A stretch of 64,000 bases of DNA from Gigaspora margarita (lineage: Eukaryota > Glomeromycota > Glomeromycetes > Diversisporales > Gigasporaceae): positions 17,056-81,055 of the forward strand of contig WTPW01000933.1 of the NCBI GenBank assembly GCA_009809945.1. Direction: 5' to 3'. A program made the position numbers and the translations under genes. How positions within the stretch are numbered: the first letter of the stretch is position 1; each line of letters starts with the position of its first letter. The notes under the pieces are model-generated. The model saw only the letters and a list, made by a program, of their open reading frames with translations. It had not been told where the DNA came from and searched no databases. Shown here piece after piece: positions 10,530 to 21,732 of the stretch.

Positions 10530-12527
10530 ATGACTACTAACATCAACAAATTATATAATCGACATATTAGAAATCATTTAGCAGAACATTACCAGAAACC
10601 TTCTTTTCCTTTTTCTTCACTTCAATTAAGTGCCCTTGATCTTTCTTGTCAAGAGTGTTATCCTACTCCTAGAACCAGTGGTCAAATATTTTTACAAACA
10701 CCTTTTGGAAAATTTTGGCGTTGGTATTCTGGAACCTATCACGCTGACACTTATAGTGGCCAAACTACTAGTAACTTTGCTCGTCTAACTGCTACTCGAG
10801 TCTCTTCTACTATTCATGCCTGTATCAGAGATATTATTTTTAGCTGCCGCTACCAAGTAGACATTGTAAACCCAGAAGAAATTGCTCTTGCTATTCTCCA
10901 ACAATACACCAACCATACTATTCTACCACCTATAGACTTTGACGATTATACTGTTTTTGACTATTATCTTGACCCAGAACTTGAATCTTATCACTGACTA
11001 TACGATCCATATTCAGACTTTGGCTCTTCCATTGCTGAAGCACCTACTCAAACCCTCACAGCTACACCTTTTCTTGACATTCTTGTTGCCCCCTCTTCTA
11101 GCCCTAATTTACATCCTCTTGGTGACAACCACAGTACAACTAGTTTTCACTCTCCTCGAATTCCACGTATTAGCTTAACTGCAAATCCTGTAACTTTAAC
11201 ACCCTGACAACTAGAAGTTGATCTTGAAAATTTCTTTGATACTACTACTACCTTTGAATTAAATCAACATTTACCTGATACTGCTCCTGAAACTACTGAA
11301 GAAAACCAAGCATCACCTTCACCACCACCTACAATCAATTTACCTATACTCAATCCTCCTGTAATTAATCTACCTTCCAATATGGCAAACCAAGCTATAG
11401 CTGATGCTACCAATGCTATTAATACTTTAGCTGCTGCTTTTATAAATAGAGGACCTGATAAGAATCTTTTTTCTGTTAACTTCTTTAATGGTGATGGAAC
11501 CCAAGACCTACTTAAATGGTATACCGAATTTAAACGTGCTGCTACTGCTAACCGATGGAATCCCGCTCGCAAATTGGAACTTGTCCCTGTATATTTGAAA
11601 AGAATTGCCTTAGACTGGTATTCCTCCCTCGCAAATGCCCTCACTGCTTTTAGTGATGCCAATAATGCAGCCACCAGTTTCAAACACCTTTTCAAAGCTC
11701 GCTTTATTACTCCTAAACAAAAAGCCTTGTGGCAAAAACAACTCTTCGAAATCAAGCAAGGTGCTAATTCTGTTGATGAATATATTAATCAATTTAGAAA
11801 ATTAAAGAAACGTGTTAACCCAGATGATGCTTTTCCTGGAGACTTTTTGAAACAACTCTTTATCCAAGAACTTCGCTCTAAGTTTGCTATTAATGTTCAA
11901 GCTTCTGAACCTGCTGATCTTGCTACTGCTATGGAAACTGCTTGCAAATGGGAAATTGGGAAACTTATAGCTTCTCCTAATACAGATATAGACAAAGCCA
12001 TTAAACAACTAACTGACCAGATTGCCCAACTTAGTATTAACCTCGTCCAGAAACAACAACCTGCTAACCTCTCTGTTAACTATGCTGACTCTTCTAAACA
12101 AGCCAACCCTATCAAACAACCTCCTACTTGTCATTACTGTAGTAGAACTAGACATTTTATTGCTTATTGTCTAACCAAAAAAAATGACCAAAATCAAGAA
12201 CGAGAAAGAAACAAACAATCTCACAATAACAATAGTCGCCAACAAGACTCATATAGAAATAGATCCAGAAGCCACGATAATTATAATAGGGATAGAGAAA
12301 TTATAATCGAGATCGAAGTCGTTCAAGAAATAGAGACAACCGAAATAATCGAGATGATTATCGCTCTAGAAGTCGTGATAGATCTTCCAACTCTTCATAG
12401 AGACCCTCTAATCATACCCCCTCACCTTACAATAGAAATATTAATTATCTTGATGGAACTCCTCCTAGCGCTACCAGTACCTCTTCTAACCAAACTCTCG
12501 ACCCACAAAAATGGAAAACACTTTTAA
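10530..12527 (+). pseudogene. gag: gag (broken)
   Basis: One reading frame runs from ATG 10530 past two TGA codons (10995-10997 and about 11205) into the stretch beginning ATG 11382. The segment at about 11460-11960 has the retrotransposon gag capsid pattern (conserved 'LLKWYTEFKRAA', 'ALDWYSSL', 'FKARF', 'VDEYINQFRKL'). A CCHC knuckle follows at about 12128-12170 (CHYC-x4-H-x4-C), with Arg where Gly is usual. After that, a basic Arg/Asp/Ser-rich tail runs into a frameshift near 12295. Beyond it the natural sequence continues in another frame, and the listed frame ends at 12527 in out-of-frame text. The first ~280 codons have no homology I recognise, so gag may start at 10530 or 11382. Confidence 0.85.
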
Positions 12528-12529
12528 AC

Positions 12530-12900
12530 AATGTCTCTATTCGTACTGCTTTATCCTTTTACTTATATGAAGAAGCAAAAACTGCTAACTTAATTCAGAC
12601 ACCTGCTCATACTACACCTGTAAAATGCAACGTCCAACTGAATCAAAGACCATATCAAGCTATTATTAATAGTAGAGCCTCTATTAGTATGATTGCTCAC
12701 AAAGTAGTTCAAGACTTAGGACTAAAAATAGAACAAGCCTCTACTAGCCTTATTATATCTGCTACTGGAACATCTGCTCGCCCACTAGGGATTATTTAAG
12801 ACCTACCTGTAGAAATTAATGGTGCCGTTGTACCTATTACAGTTGAAGTCGTACCTGCTACTTCCTACTCTCTATTGCTTGGAAATGACTGGTCAAAAAA
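12530..12900 (+). pseudogene. Aspartic protease domain (broken)
   Basis: It lies in the frame entered at the ~12295 shift. The retropepsin context is present: an active-site-like stretch 'IINSRASISMI' at about 12660 and a distal 'SLLLGNDW' at about 12870. The canonical D-(S/T)-G-A is altered to N-S-R-A, so it lacks the catalytic Asp. TAA at about 12797 and TGA at about 12919 interrupt it. Asp to Asn and Gly to Arg are both changes a G-to-A mutation can produce. Confidence 0.75.
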
Positions 12901-13099
12901 AATTGAAGCCAGTTATAATTGAAAAAATGGACGCTATTCATTTAGACAGAAAAACAAGAAACATACTATCTCTACCTCATATGAAAGTAACCAACCCTTA
13001 CCATCCCAACCTACTGTTACTGACCCTGCTGAATTAGACACTTATGAACAAGAATATTTAGTACCCCAAGAAGCTTATGCTTTCAACTGAGAACCAGAC

Positions 13100-14250
13100 A
13101 TGATCTCTAACTCTGATGATGATGCTAACCCCTGGATTATCTATCAGCCTAGACATAGAAGATGAAACCCTTCTACTCCTCGTATATGTGGAAACTGTGG
13201 ATCACCTAATCACTTCTTTGCCAATTGCCCTACCAATCGTTGTAACTGTTGTCAACAGGAAGGACATATTGCTGTCCATTGCCCTCAACAATTATCTAGA
13301 AGAACCTCTTTTCGCATTTGCCATGGAAATGACTACCTGTATCGAAATTGCCCTGAAAATGTTTGTCATACTTGTCAAATGACCGGCCATATTGCTATTG
13401 ATTGTCCTCTTGCAACTCTCAAGGAACAGAACTGGGTCTGTCAATGCGGATGTGATCCTGATGCTATTGAAGCCAAAAGACTGTATAATTATAGTTCTAA
13501 GCATACTCACTATTGCTACTACTGCCAAAAGCCCAATAGACCAGAAGACTTACGAGCTCTTAACAATCAGTTTATTTGTCATGGATGTTATTCTGACTAT
13601 TATTATGAACTTCTCTCAGATGACCCTTAACGTATCTATTATTATGACCAAGGAAATGGACGTGGAACTCTTGTCCTATACAAGATTTATGAAGAAACTA
13701 GACCTACCTCTAGGATGTATAGCTTAGAAAGCCTAGAACAAGCTCTTTGGTTTTGTGACCTCGAACACCTTTATGCTTACAAAGCAGGACAAGACATCCT
13801 CTATAATCCTAACTATAACCTGTGGACCAGAATCAGACACTATACTGAATTCAATCGTAGTGCTGAATCTCAATATGAAATGAACCAGACTCGCATTTAC
13901 AGACTAGCCAAGATTTTCTTAGAAGAAAGTAACCAATATTTAGCTGAAGCCCTAGAACCTCAAGTGACTGATCGAATTCACCAACCATAGAGCTCAGAAG
14001 AAATGTCTTTAATACTTCGTGCTGAATATGGTCTTTTAGAAGGAAATAAAGAAACTCAATTACAACAAGCCCTTAAAATTTTTTTCGATACTAGCCATCC
14101 TAAATTTTGCAAAGAAGCTGCCCTTGCTAACCTTAGAGAAACTTCTCAGACCCTGTTGATCTTTGCAAGAAATGCCTTCATGTCAAACACCAAGAAGAAC
14201 TAGACGAACATGATGGATACTGTGCTAACTGTGAACCTCCTCTACCATCC
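13100..14250 (+). pseudogene. Zinc-knuckle block between protease and RT (broken)
   Basis: Continuing in the protease frame, at least three CCHC knuckles follow each other between about 13190 and 13410: CGNC-x4-H-x4-C, CNCC-x4-H-x4-C and CHTC-x4-H-x4-C. A fourth, damaged one (C-H-G-N...C) lies between the second and third. Further Cys pairs at about 13435-13480 (CQCGC), 13515-13530 (CYYC), 13580-13590 (CHGC) and 14163-14245 (CKKC, CANC) suggest additional metal-binding modules. Stops at 13160, 13628 and 13988 and a shift near 14165 break it. Such a block is not part of the usual Ty3/gypsy pol. Its role, perhaps nucleic-acid binding, is inference. Confidence 0.7.
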
Positions 14251-14517
14251 ATATTTGAACCAGAACCAGAAACTGAACTAGAAGAACCTATTGAAGAACC
14301 TATGAAAAATAGACCAGATATTGTCACTATAGATGCTTTAGAAGAATTACAACAACGAGTTACTCTACAGAATCAGACCATTGAACAACTTCAACAACAA
14401 GTTCAAAAACTTGAAACCTTTAACCAACGATTACTTCAATTTATTCAACAAGATACCCAATACCAACAACAAAGGACTAATACTCTTGCAACTCTTTTTA
14501 CCAATCAAAATTTTTAA
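14251..14517 (+). pseudogene. Gln-rich coiled-coil segment upstream of RT
   Basis: The frame is open from about 14170 to TAA 14515-14517. An acidic stretch is followed by heptad-like text ('ELQQRVTLQNQTIEQLQQQ'), so a coiled coil is likely. It probably links the zinc block to the RT region, or helps oligomerise the precursor. No family recognised. Confidence 0.5.
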
Positions 14518-16090
14518 ATAATCCTAGGCAGGATAACAAACTACCTATTGATTCAGACAATAGTATAAATAGACCCCTTGAACATTCCCCTTTAGATTTA
14601 GTACCTACCCCTGTATATAGTATAGACACCCTTATCCCTTATGAAGAATATATTATAACCCCAAGTACCTCATTAAATATAGGTCCTCTTACTGCAGAAC
14701 AAGAACATAGATTTAGACAATTACTTAAAAAATTTGCAGATATTTTTGCAACAGACATGAATGAACTAGGTAGAACTGACTTAGTTTCTCACCGTATCTT
14801 TACAGAAGAAGTACCTCCAATTCGCTCTAGACCTTATTCTGTACCTCCAAGTGAACAGACATTTATCAAAGAGGAAATCCAACAGATGATAAAACACAAA
14901 CTTATCTGACCCTCTGATAGCCCCTGGACTTCCCCTGTCATCCTAGTGAAAAAAAAATAAAAAATTACGCTTTTGTGTAGACTATAGAAAGCTCGATAAC
15001 GTTACAAAAAGGATGCATACCCTCTACCCCGCATAAATGAAATATTGAATACCCTTGCTGGATCATATTGGTTTTCTACTTTGAATCTTGCAAGTGGATA
15101 CTGGCAAGTTGCAATGCACCCTCAAGACAAAGAAAAGACTGCATTTGTAACCCGCTACAGAACCTACGAGTTTAATATAATGCCTTTTGGACTTTGTAAC
15201 GCTCCTGCTACATTCCAAAGACTTATGGACCGAGTATATAATGGGATTGCATAGAAATTCGTAGTAGTTTATCTAGACGATACTATAGTATATTCTCAAA
15301 CATTTGATAACTACCCTAGACATTTAAATGAAGTATTTCGAAGAATTAAGAAAGCTGGATTACACCTTAACATCGAGAAATGTAATTTCTGGATGCAACG
15401 TTTATCTTTCTTAGGACATATCATTGCACCTAATGGAATAGCTCCAGACCCTGCAAAAATAGAAGCTGTTCAAAAGATACAACCACCACAAAATATAACC
15501 GAACTTCGTTCATTCTTAGGACTAGCTGGATATTATAGACAATTTATCTAGAACTTCTCTGCTATTGCTAAACTATTAAATCGATTGTTACAGAAAGATG
15601 AACCCTATCGATGGACCCATGTTCAACAAGAAGCCTTTATAGAATTGAAAAACTGACTTACTGCTACCCCTATATTAGCCTACCCGAATTTTAAAAAGAC
15701 ATTTATTTTGGCTACTGATGCCTCTTACTATGAATTTGGTGCTACCCTCAGCCAACTAGACTACAATTGAAAAGAACATCCAATTGCTTATGCTAGCAAA
15801 AGCCTTCGAAAAGAAGAAGTAAACTATGGCGCAACAGAATTAGAATATGCTACTGTAGTTTGGGCTATTGAACACTTTCATAAATATCTAGGCACTACTC
15901 ACTTTATATTAGTAACAGACCACTCTGCTTTAAAATGACTACGCTCTGCTGAACCCGAAGGAAGGATTGGAAGATAGATTCTTAAACTCCAACCTTATAA
16001 TTTTGAAATCCTCCACAAACCAGACAGAATTCACTCTAATGTTGATGCTTTATCACGCCTACCGACACAGACAAATAAACCCAGATCATG
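14517..16090 (+). pseudogene. pol: Reverse transcriptase-RNase H (broken)
   Basis: The frame starts just after TAA 14515. The pre-RT segment 'FADIFATDMNELGRTDLV' is typical for Ty3/gypsy. RT motifs: 'VDYRKL' (about 14975), 'FGLCNAPATFQRLM' (about 15187) and the catalytic YLDD (about 15270). RNase H: the first Asp in 'LATDASYY' (about 15710), Glu in 'ATELEYATVVWAIE' (about 15840), Asp in 'VTDHSALK' (about 15915) and 'VDALSR' (about 16040). One or two small indels disturb 14955-15010. In-frame stops replace expected residues at about 14908 (R), 15252 (W), 15549, 15655, 15768, 15937 (W) and 15975 (W). Confidence 0.95.
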
Positions 16091-17377
16091 AACTTAGATC
16101 GCTATATTCAACTTTATAATTATCTAGAATCAGACAAAATACCAGAAGAATTTACAGACTATCAAAAGAAACAATTGATTAATCAGGCTAGATATTTTGA
16201 AATTAGACATAACCTCTTATATAAAAGAAATCGAAAAGATACTGAACACCCCTTTAGAGTTATTAAATGGACAGAAGTAGAACCGATCCTTTATATGATG
16301 CACAAATATCCCACTGCTAGACATTTGAGAACTGATGCTATGTACTATAAAATAGCTGAATGATATTATTGGAATCAAATATACCGAGATATTCAAGAAT
16401 ATATAAAAACTTGTGAGACATGCCAAAAAAGACAGAAAAGAAGAAGAAAAGAACCCCTTCATCCAATTCAAATAGGACGTGCTTTTGAAAGAGTTGGAAT
16501 TGACCTTGTAGGACCTCTCCCATTAATTGCCAAGAACAATCGTTATATCATTATTGCTACAAACTACTTAACAAGATGGCCAGAAGCCCATGCTGTACCT
16601 GATGCTGGTGCCAATACTCTCGCTTAATTTATTTTCGAAGAAATTATTTGTAGACATGGAACTCCGAAGATTATACTCTTTGACCAAGGAAGAAACTTTA
16701 TTAGTGAAACCATACGGATACTATGTGAAAAGTTTCTCATTAAACATAAATTCTCTTCACTATATCATCCTCAGACAAATGGAATGGTTGAAAGACTTAA
16801 TCAAACACTATGTGAATCGCTTGCAAAAGTAAAAGAAGATGATGACTGGGATTTACACATACCTGCTGTTCTCTTAGCCTATCGAACAAAAAGATATGCT
16901 ATTACTGGATATACCCCATTTCAGTTAGTCTATGGAAGACAAGCCACTTTACCCATAGAAGCTCTTATACCAGTGCATCCTGTAGACAATATAGATACAG
17001 AAATAAATATACAAGATAGTATACTACAACGTGCTTATGAATTAATAGAAAAATTACCAATGTTACAAGAAGAAGCTAGAGAAAATACTAGGAAATCACA
17101 AGAGAAACAGAAGAAATATTTCGATAAGAAAATAAAAGAAGAAACTTTTGAAATTGGAGAAAAAGTATGGATACAACGAAAAGAATTAGAAATGTTATGA
17201 TCTGCCAAATTTGAAGATAAAAGAATTGGACCCTTTATAATTCAAGAAAAATTGAACAATGGTACATATAAACTCCATGATATGAAAGGAAAGTTACAAA
17301 AGTACTATAATAGCGATAGACTTGCTAAGTACTATGAGAAACAGCCATGGGAACCAATAATCGTAATTGAAAATTAG
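16088..17377 (+). pseudogene. pol: Integrase (broken)
   Basis: The HHCC zinc finger lies at about 16295-16425 ('HKYPTARH' ... 'CETC'). The catalytic core has Asp in 'GIDLVGPLP' (about 16497), Asp in 'LFDQGRNF' (about 16678) and Glu in 'NGMVERLNQ' (about 16790). The C-terminal segment 'RIGPFIIQEKLNNGTYKL' (about 17225) resembles the GPF/Y module. Stops: TGA near 16362 (expected W), TAA near 16625, and TGA 17198-17200 (expected W). The coding sense ends at TAG 17375. All three catalytic residues persist although the frame is broken. Confidence 0.95.
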
Positions 17378-17527
17378 AAATTTCTGGAAAAAATTTATTG
17401 TGAAAAAGAGTGATATTTGTGTAAAACTTTGTACACTGCCCTATGAAAATCATTGTACTACCTTATTACATATATATAACTTTATACTCCAATTAAATTT
17501 TTCAGATATATTACCAAAACCCCTAAA

Positions 17528-18217
17528 ATGGAATCTACTACTTTACAACCCAATACCATACTGGCCCTTCGAAATTTTCTTTCTATTTGAAGTCAAGACC
17601 CTGCTGCCCAATACCATTTAGGAATTTCTAGCCAGAATGTAATCTTATGGGATGCTCAAAACCCAGAACAAGTAATTGATATTACCCCAACAGAAGAACT
17701 AGACCCTTCTAATGAACTTAATGAATTACTAAGACCTTTTGATGAAGACATAGAAGCTTTATTAGCCCCAGCCTCATCTGAAAAACCTAAGACTATTGCC
17801 CAATTACTTAAAGACTTGACTCAGACTCTTAATCCACAAAAGACTGCCAGAACGAATCCTTTTCTTTGAGAAACTTGGACCGCACAAGTTGATAAAATTC
17901 TCCAAGAATTACCCAAATTTAAACAATCTCGACGAGGACAAATACAGGCCATTGAAGCTCATTATTACTTAGGAACNATNATNGAGAAACAGANAGAACA
18001 NNGAACNCAAATTAGAGAACAGATTCGAAAAATTAAAGGTGAAAAAAAACCCCAAGACATTTGGAAAGGAGCTCAAAGAATCAGAAAAATCTTTACGGTT
18101 TGTCCTAAAGACTTAATGCATCAAACCAAATACCTTTCCATGACTCAGATAATCAAGTTAAAGGATGAAGACTATACCCTCTTAATAGAAGAACTAGAGA
18201 AGAAATTTACGGAGTAA
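17528..18217 (+). pseudogene. Extra 3' ORF between integrase and 3' LTR
   Basis: A 229-codon frame from ATG 17528 to TAA 18215-18217, ending 21 bases before the LTR. It is interrupted only by two TGA codons (about 17588 and 17868), both of which could be former TGG. The predicted product is polar, Gln/Glu/Lys-rich and soluble. It has no signal peptide or membrane segment, so an envelope protein is unlikely. A few ambiguous bases lie at 17977-18007. I do not recognise the family. Its base composition and degree of decay match pol, so it is probably a genuine part of the element. Confidence 0.65.
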
Positions 18218-18225
18218 ATTTTCTT

Positions 18226-18238
18226 AAGGGGACGGAAA
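18226..18238 (+). promoter_or_regulatory. Polypurine tract
   Basis: AAGGGGACGGAAA lies directly before the TG that opens the 3' LTR, the position of the plus-strand primer in LTR elements. Confidence 0.75.
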
Positions 18239-18887
18239 TGTTATAGAACGAGTATTATTATTTTATTGGAATATTTATTATTGTTTTTATTTTATTATTA
18301 TCTTTAGTATTTCATATATTGTTATTTGGGAAGTTAGATATTTAGAATAGTTCATATTGCTTATAATGCTTATATCACTTATAACGCTTATACCACTTAT
18401 AATGCTTATACTGCTTATAACACTTATACCGCTTATTACGCTTATACCGCTTATAATGCTTATACCGCTTATACCGCTTATAACGATTATATCGCTTATA
18501 ACGCTTATGTCGCTCATGATGATTGTAACGTTTATCATTGTAAATCAACGCTTATAACGCTTATTCTAAAATGTATTTAAAGACATATAATTTCCCTTAG
18601 TCAAATTAGACTCAGACACCCACTTCTCTTTATATTATTAAATATCTTGTAAAAGAGATTTCTTAGGAATAGAACCCTAGAAATAGCCCTCTTGCTTATT
18701 ATTATTAAATAAAGAAACTATTGTTAACNCTAAATACTGTCACGAACNGCCTACAGAGAAGAGTATAATTTCTTACAGACTAAGGAATTATANCTGCCTC
18801 TTGGACACCGCTATAAACNGCTAAAGGATCCCTGTAGCCATATCGTTGTTATAGTAAGGAGTACAAGAAGGCCTTCCTACTGTAACA
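18239..18887 (+). repeat. 3' LTR
   Basis: TG...CA ends, 649 bp, matching the 5' LTR with scattered substitutions and a rearranged 9-bp minisatellite (about 18354-18530). A few ambiguous bases at 18729-18819. Confidence 0.93.
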
Positions 18888-19185
18888 ATAATAAAATGCA
18901 CATTAATGCACATAATACCATATGATAAAAAAATTTTTTAATTTTTATCTTTATTATTAATAATACATCTAAATAAAGATACTACATATTGATTCTTAAT
19001 CAGATTTTGCCTGCATATATAAATAAACTTCATCATTACTTGTCTTGTATAATTTGAAAATATGCTAACACCTGATCTGTGGCTCTGCCACAGGAGCTTT
19101 GGATAAAACTTTAAAATTTGTAAATTCTCATTATATAAATATGCTAAGTTAGTTTGCATTGGATCGTCACAAAAAAATTCTGTTA

Positions 19186-19880
19186 GAGAAGTAACAAAAA
19201 TCAGGTGATTTTTCAGGGGGGGATAGGGATGTTATGGTCCTGCAAGAACCATGGTCCGGACCGGTCTTTTGAACCAGTCCAACCAGTTTTTGGTCCTAAA
19301 TTGAGGACCGGTCTGGACCAGTTCATTGCCTATAGAATGATCTCATTGGCTAATAAAAATGTCAATAGCCATATCTATGTTAGCCTAATTCAGTAACATT
19401 GATTTTTGACTTGGTAACTTGTTGAATTGGTCATTGTAGAGATGCAGTAGAATTGTCCCAATGATGTTACAGCTTAACTAAAAACCTATGTTGCAACTAG
19501 TTACGATAAATTATTGAGATGATTCTATTGCATCACTAGGTCATTAAAAAATTTTTTCAATTGTTTGCAGGGTTTATTATGATAGCTTAAGGTCTTTGTA
19601 TATATAGCAATCATTAAACCATATAGCTTATTTTGCCAATAGACCGATTCATGGACCGATTTATGGACTGGTCTTGGACCACGGTCCAGTCCGCGGTCCT
19701 CTGGTAGGACTGGTCTTTAGGACCAAGACCGGATCAGGATGGACCGTAACATCTCTAGGGGGGGAGGGGGTAAAAAATGTTGAAATTATATATAGGAACC
19801 TGACCAAATCTATATTATAGAGGGAGTGAGGGGGAGTAGGCCTCTAATAAAAAATAATCAGATGATTAATGACACTGCCC
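19186..19880 (-). mobile_element. Harbinger-like MITE (TTA duplication), copy 1, split
   Basis: The family is ~150 bp with imperfect inverted ends (GGGCAGTGTCA.../...TGTCACTCCCC) and a TTA duplication, here at 19183-19185 and 19881-19883. A 534-bp hAT-like element (19224-19757) is inserted in it. Four more copies of the family in this window are also bordered by TTA. The 3-bp duplication points to PIF/Harbinger mobilisation, which I infer. Confidence 0.9.
19224..19757. mobile_element. hAT-like word element, GGTCC/GGACC type
   Basis: TAGGGATGTTATGGTCC at the left and GGACCGTAACATCTCTA at the right form the inverted ends. A perfect 8-bp duplication GGGGGGGA flanks it (19216-19223, 19758-19765). 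Both end regions are packed with GGTCC/GGACC/GGTCTGGACC words (19235-19325, 19640-19747); the centre is plain AT-rich sequence. Confidence 0.9.
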
Positions 19881-19883
19881 TTA

Positions 19884-20188
19884 CTAAACATACTATTCTA
19901 TTAACTATAGTATATCTGATATGGTTAAGATTGAGTTCATTTGTAACTGCGAAATACTTTGATTTTGTTTTGATTGATTCCTTTACAATGTCAAGTCAGA
20001 ATTTGTATTAGTATTCGATACATTTCGTCACAATTATATTTTCTTATATCAATTGTTAATAAATTTGAATTGTAATAACATTCTTGATTATAATTTACTC
20101 ATTAGTCTTAACATTTTGATTACGAGTTATATAACCAATCAAAAAAATGTTAATGCACAATAACTTGATTATTTTGCTATTAGTTTTA
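19884..20188. other. 305-bp spacer between two inverted MITE copies
   Basis: AT-rich with no gene. It lies between two oppositely oriented copies of the TTA-type MITE, so the whole of 19186-20340 could in principle move as a composite. Confidence 0.5.
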
Positions 20189-20340
20189 GGGCCATATTAT
20201 TAATCACCTGATTATTTTTTATCAGAGGTCTACTCCCCCTCCCTCTTTTTTAATATAGATTTGGTCAGGTTCCTATATATAATTTCAACTTTTTTGATCC
20301 CCTTCCCCCCTAGAAAATCACCTGATTTTTGTCACTCCCC
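20189..20340 (+). mobile_element. Harbinger-like MITE, copy 2
   Basis: 152 bp flanked by TTA (20186-20188 and 20341-20343). It shares the internal phrases ATTTGGTCAGGTTC and TATATATAATTTCAAC with the other copies. Confidence 0.9.
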
Positions 20341-21732
20341 TTAGCATAATGATTACCTTTTTAACATAACAATAATTTTATTGGTTGCTAAATCGCATAA
20401 AACTATTAATCACTACGAAATTAGTTGATTTTCAGATGCAAAAAATTCTGATCAAAAATTCTAGAAATCAATATATAATTTTTTTTTGATATTTGCGAAT
20501 ATATTCACTATTTTTTTATTAATCTTAAGTTTTATCTATTGTGGAGCTTTTGTCATATTTTTGCACTTGTTCTTGTACTTGCATTTATTCTTGTACTTAT
20601 TCTTGAACTTAAAACCAAAATAGTTTGTAAATATTTGGCAGTCAAACAACAAAAGTAAATTTAGCAATTTATGGTTTATGATTTTTGTGTTGTTTAAGGG
20701 CATTAATAAGGGATTAAAAAATAATATAACAATTATTCAAATGTTATAATAATTATTCAACTATGACAATTGTCATAATCATCTTACATATTTCTGTTAG
20801 TTTCCCTACATTTAGGTCATATTTTTCAGATATGACCAATCAAAAATGTTAAAGCAAACAGACCCAGAATTGAAGTATATAGATAGTTAGTTTAGAATAT
20901 TAATTATACTTATTTTATATTTAATTTTTCTATATAAAGCTGCTTAATATGTAAGTATCAAGGCAGCTTTTGTTTCAAATTATTATGAGACTAAACATGT
21001 AACATGTTTGATTATGTTCGGTCTAATGATTGATCAATAATTCTAGATGAGTATGAAGTAATTCTTACAATATGCATTCAGAATAGAAAAGTTTAAAAAA
21101 TTAATTGAGGTAATGGATCAGTGTTCTAGTATATTAGTATTTAATATGGTATGTAGAAGAAATAGTTTTTTTTTTTCTGTGAACCCAATATTTATTCTGA
21201 TTAAGTCGATCCTTCCTTCCTACCTAGTAAGTTTCTTCTAAATGGTCTATCAGAATAATAGTCATATAAGAACTAGGGTCAATGTATGACTAAAGATATT
21301 TGCTTAAGTAATTGACCTGTCAGAATAATAGTTATTTGCACAAAATTCTAATACTTCAATGATCTGTCAGGATGATAGTCATATAAGAAGCTATGGTTAA
21401 TATATTTGGTTTTAATATTGAGGCAGCTTTTGTCTTGAATTATCATAAGACCAAACATATAACATGTCTAATCATGTTTAGTCTTATAATCGGACAGGTA
21501 ATTAATCAGTGATGGTGATAAGTATAAAGTAATTTTCATGAGATATATGTAAAATGGAAAATGGAGAAGTCTAAGTAGTTAGTAAGTATGAGGCAATGAA
21601 TAAATAGAAATATTACTAAACAAGAGTTTGCAAGAGAAACTAATATTAGTTCTGGTTATATCTACTCTTCCTCCCTGCTCAATTAGCTACCAAAATTACC
21701 TGTTAGTATGATAGTTATATGAGAAGCTAGGG

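Larger units (their letters stand above)
9572..18887 (+). mobile_element. Ty3/gypsy LTR retrotransposon, full length but inactivated
   Basis: 9.3 kb. Two LTRs (650 and 649 bp) flank gag, protease, a zinc-knuckle block, RT-RNase H, integrase and a further 3' ORF. The order protease-RT-RNaseH-integrase defines the Ty3/gypsy (Metaviridae) type. A 4-bp target duplication ATAA (9568-9571 and 18888-18891) flanks it. The uninterrupted target was a perfect palindrome: AATGTGCATTTTA, three bases, then its inverse. All frames contain stops, many where the conserved residue is Trp or Arg, so the copy is dead. The 5' LTR starts TA where the 3' LTR starts TG. The integrase tail has a GPF/Y-like stretch and no chromodomain that I can recognise. 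Confidence 0.95.

Noticed and set aside
10530-18217. Alternative genetic code with TGA read as Trp
   Set aside because: TAG also replaces Trp, TGA also replaces Arg, and the intact nuclear genes nearby use normal stops. Mutation explains the pattern better.
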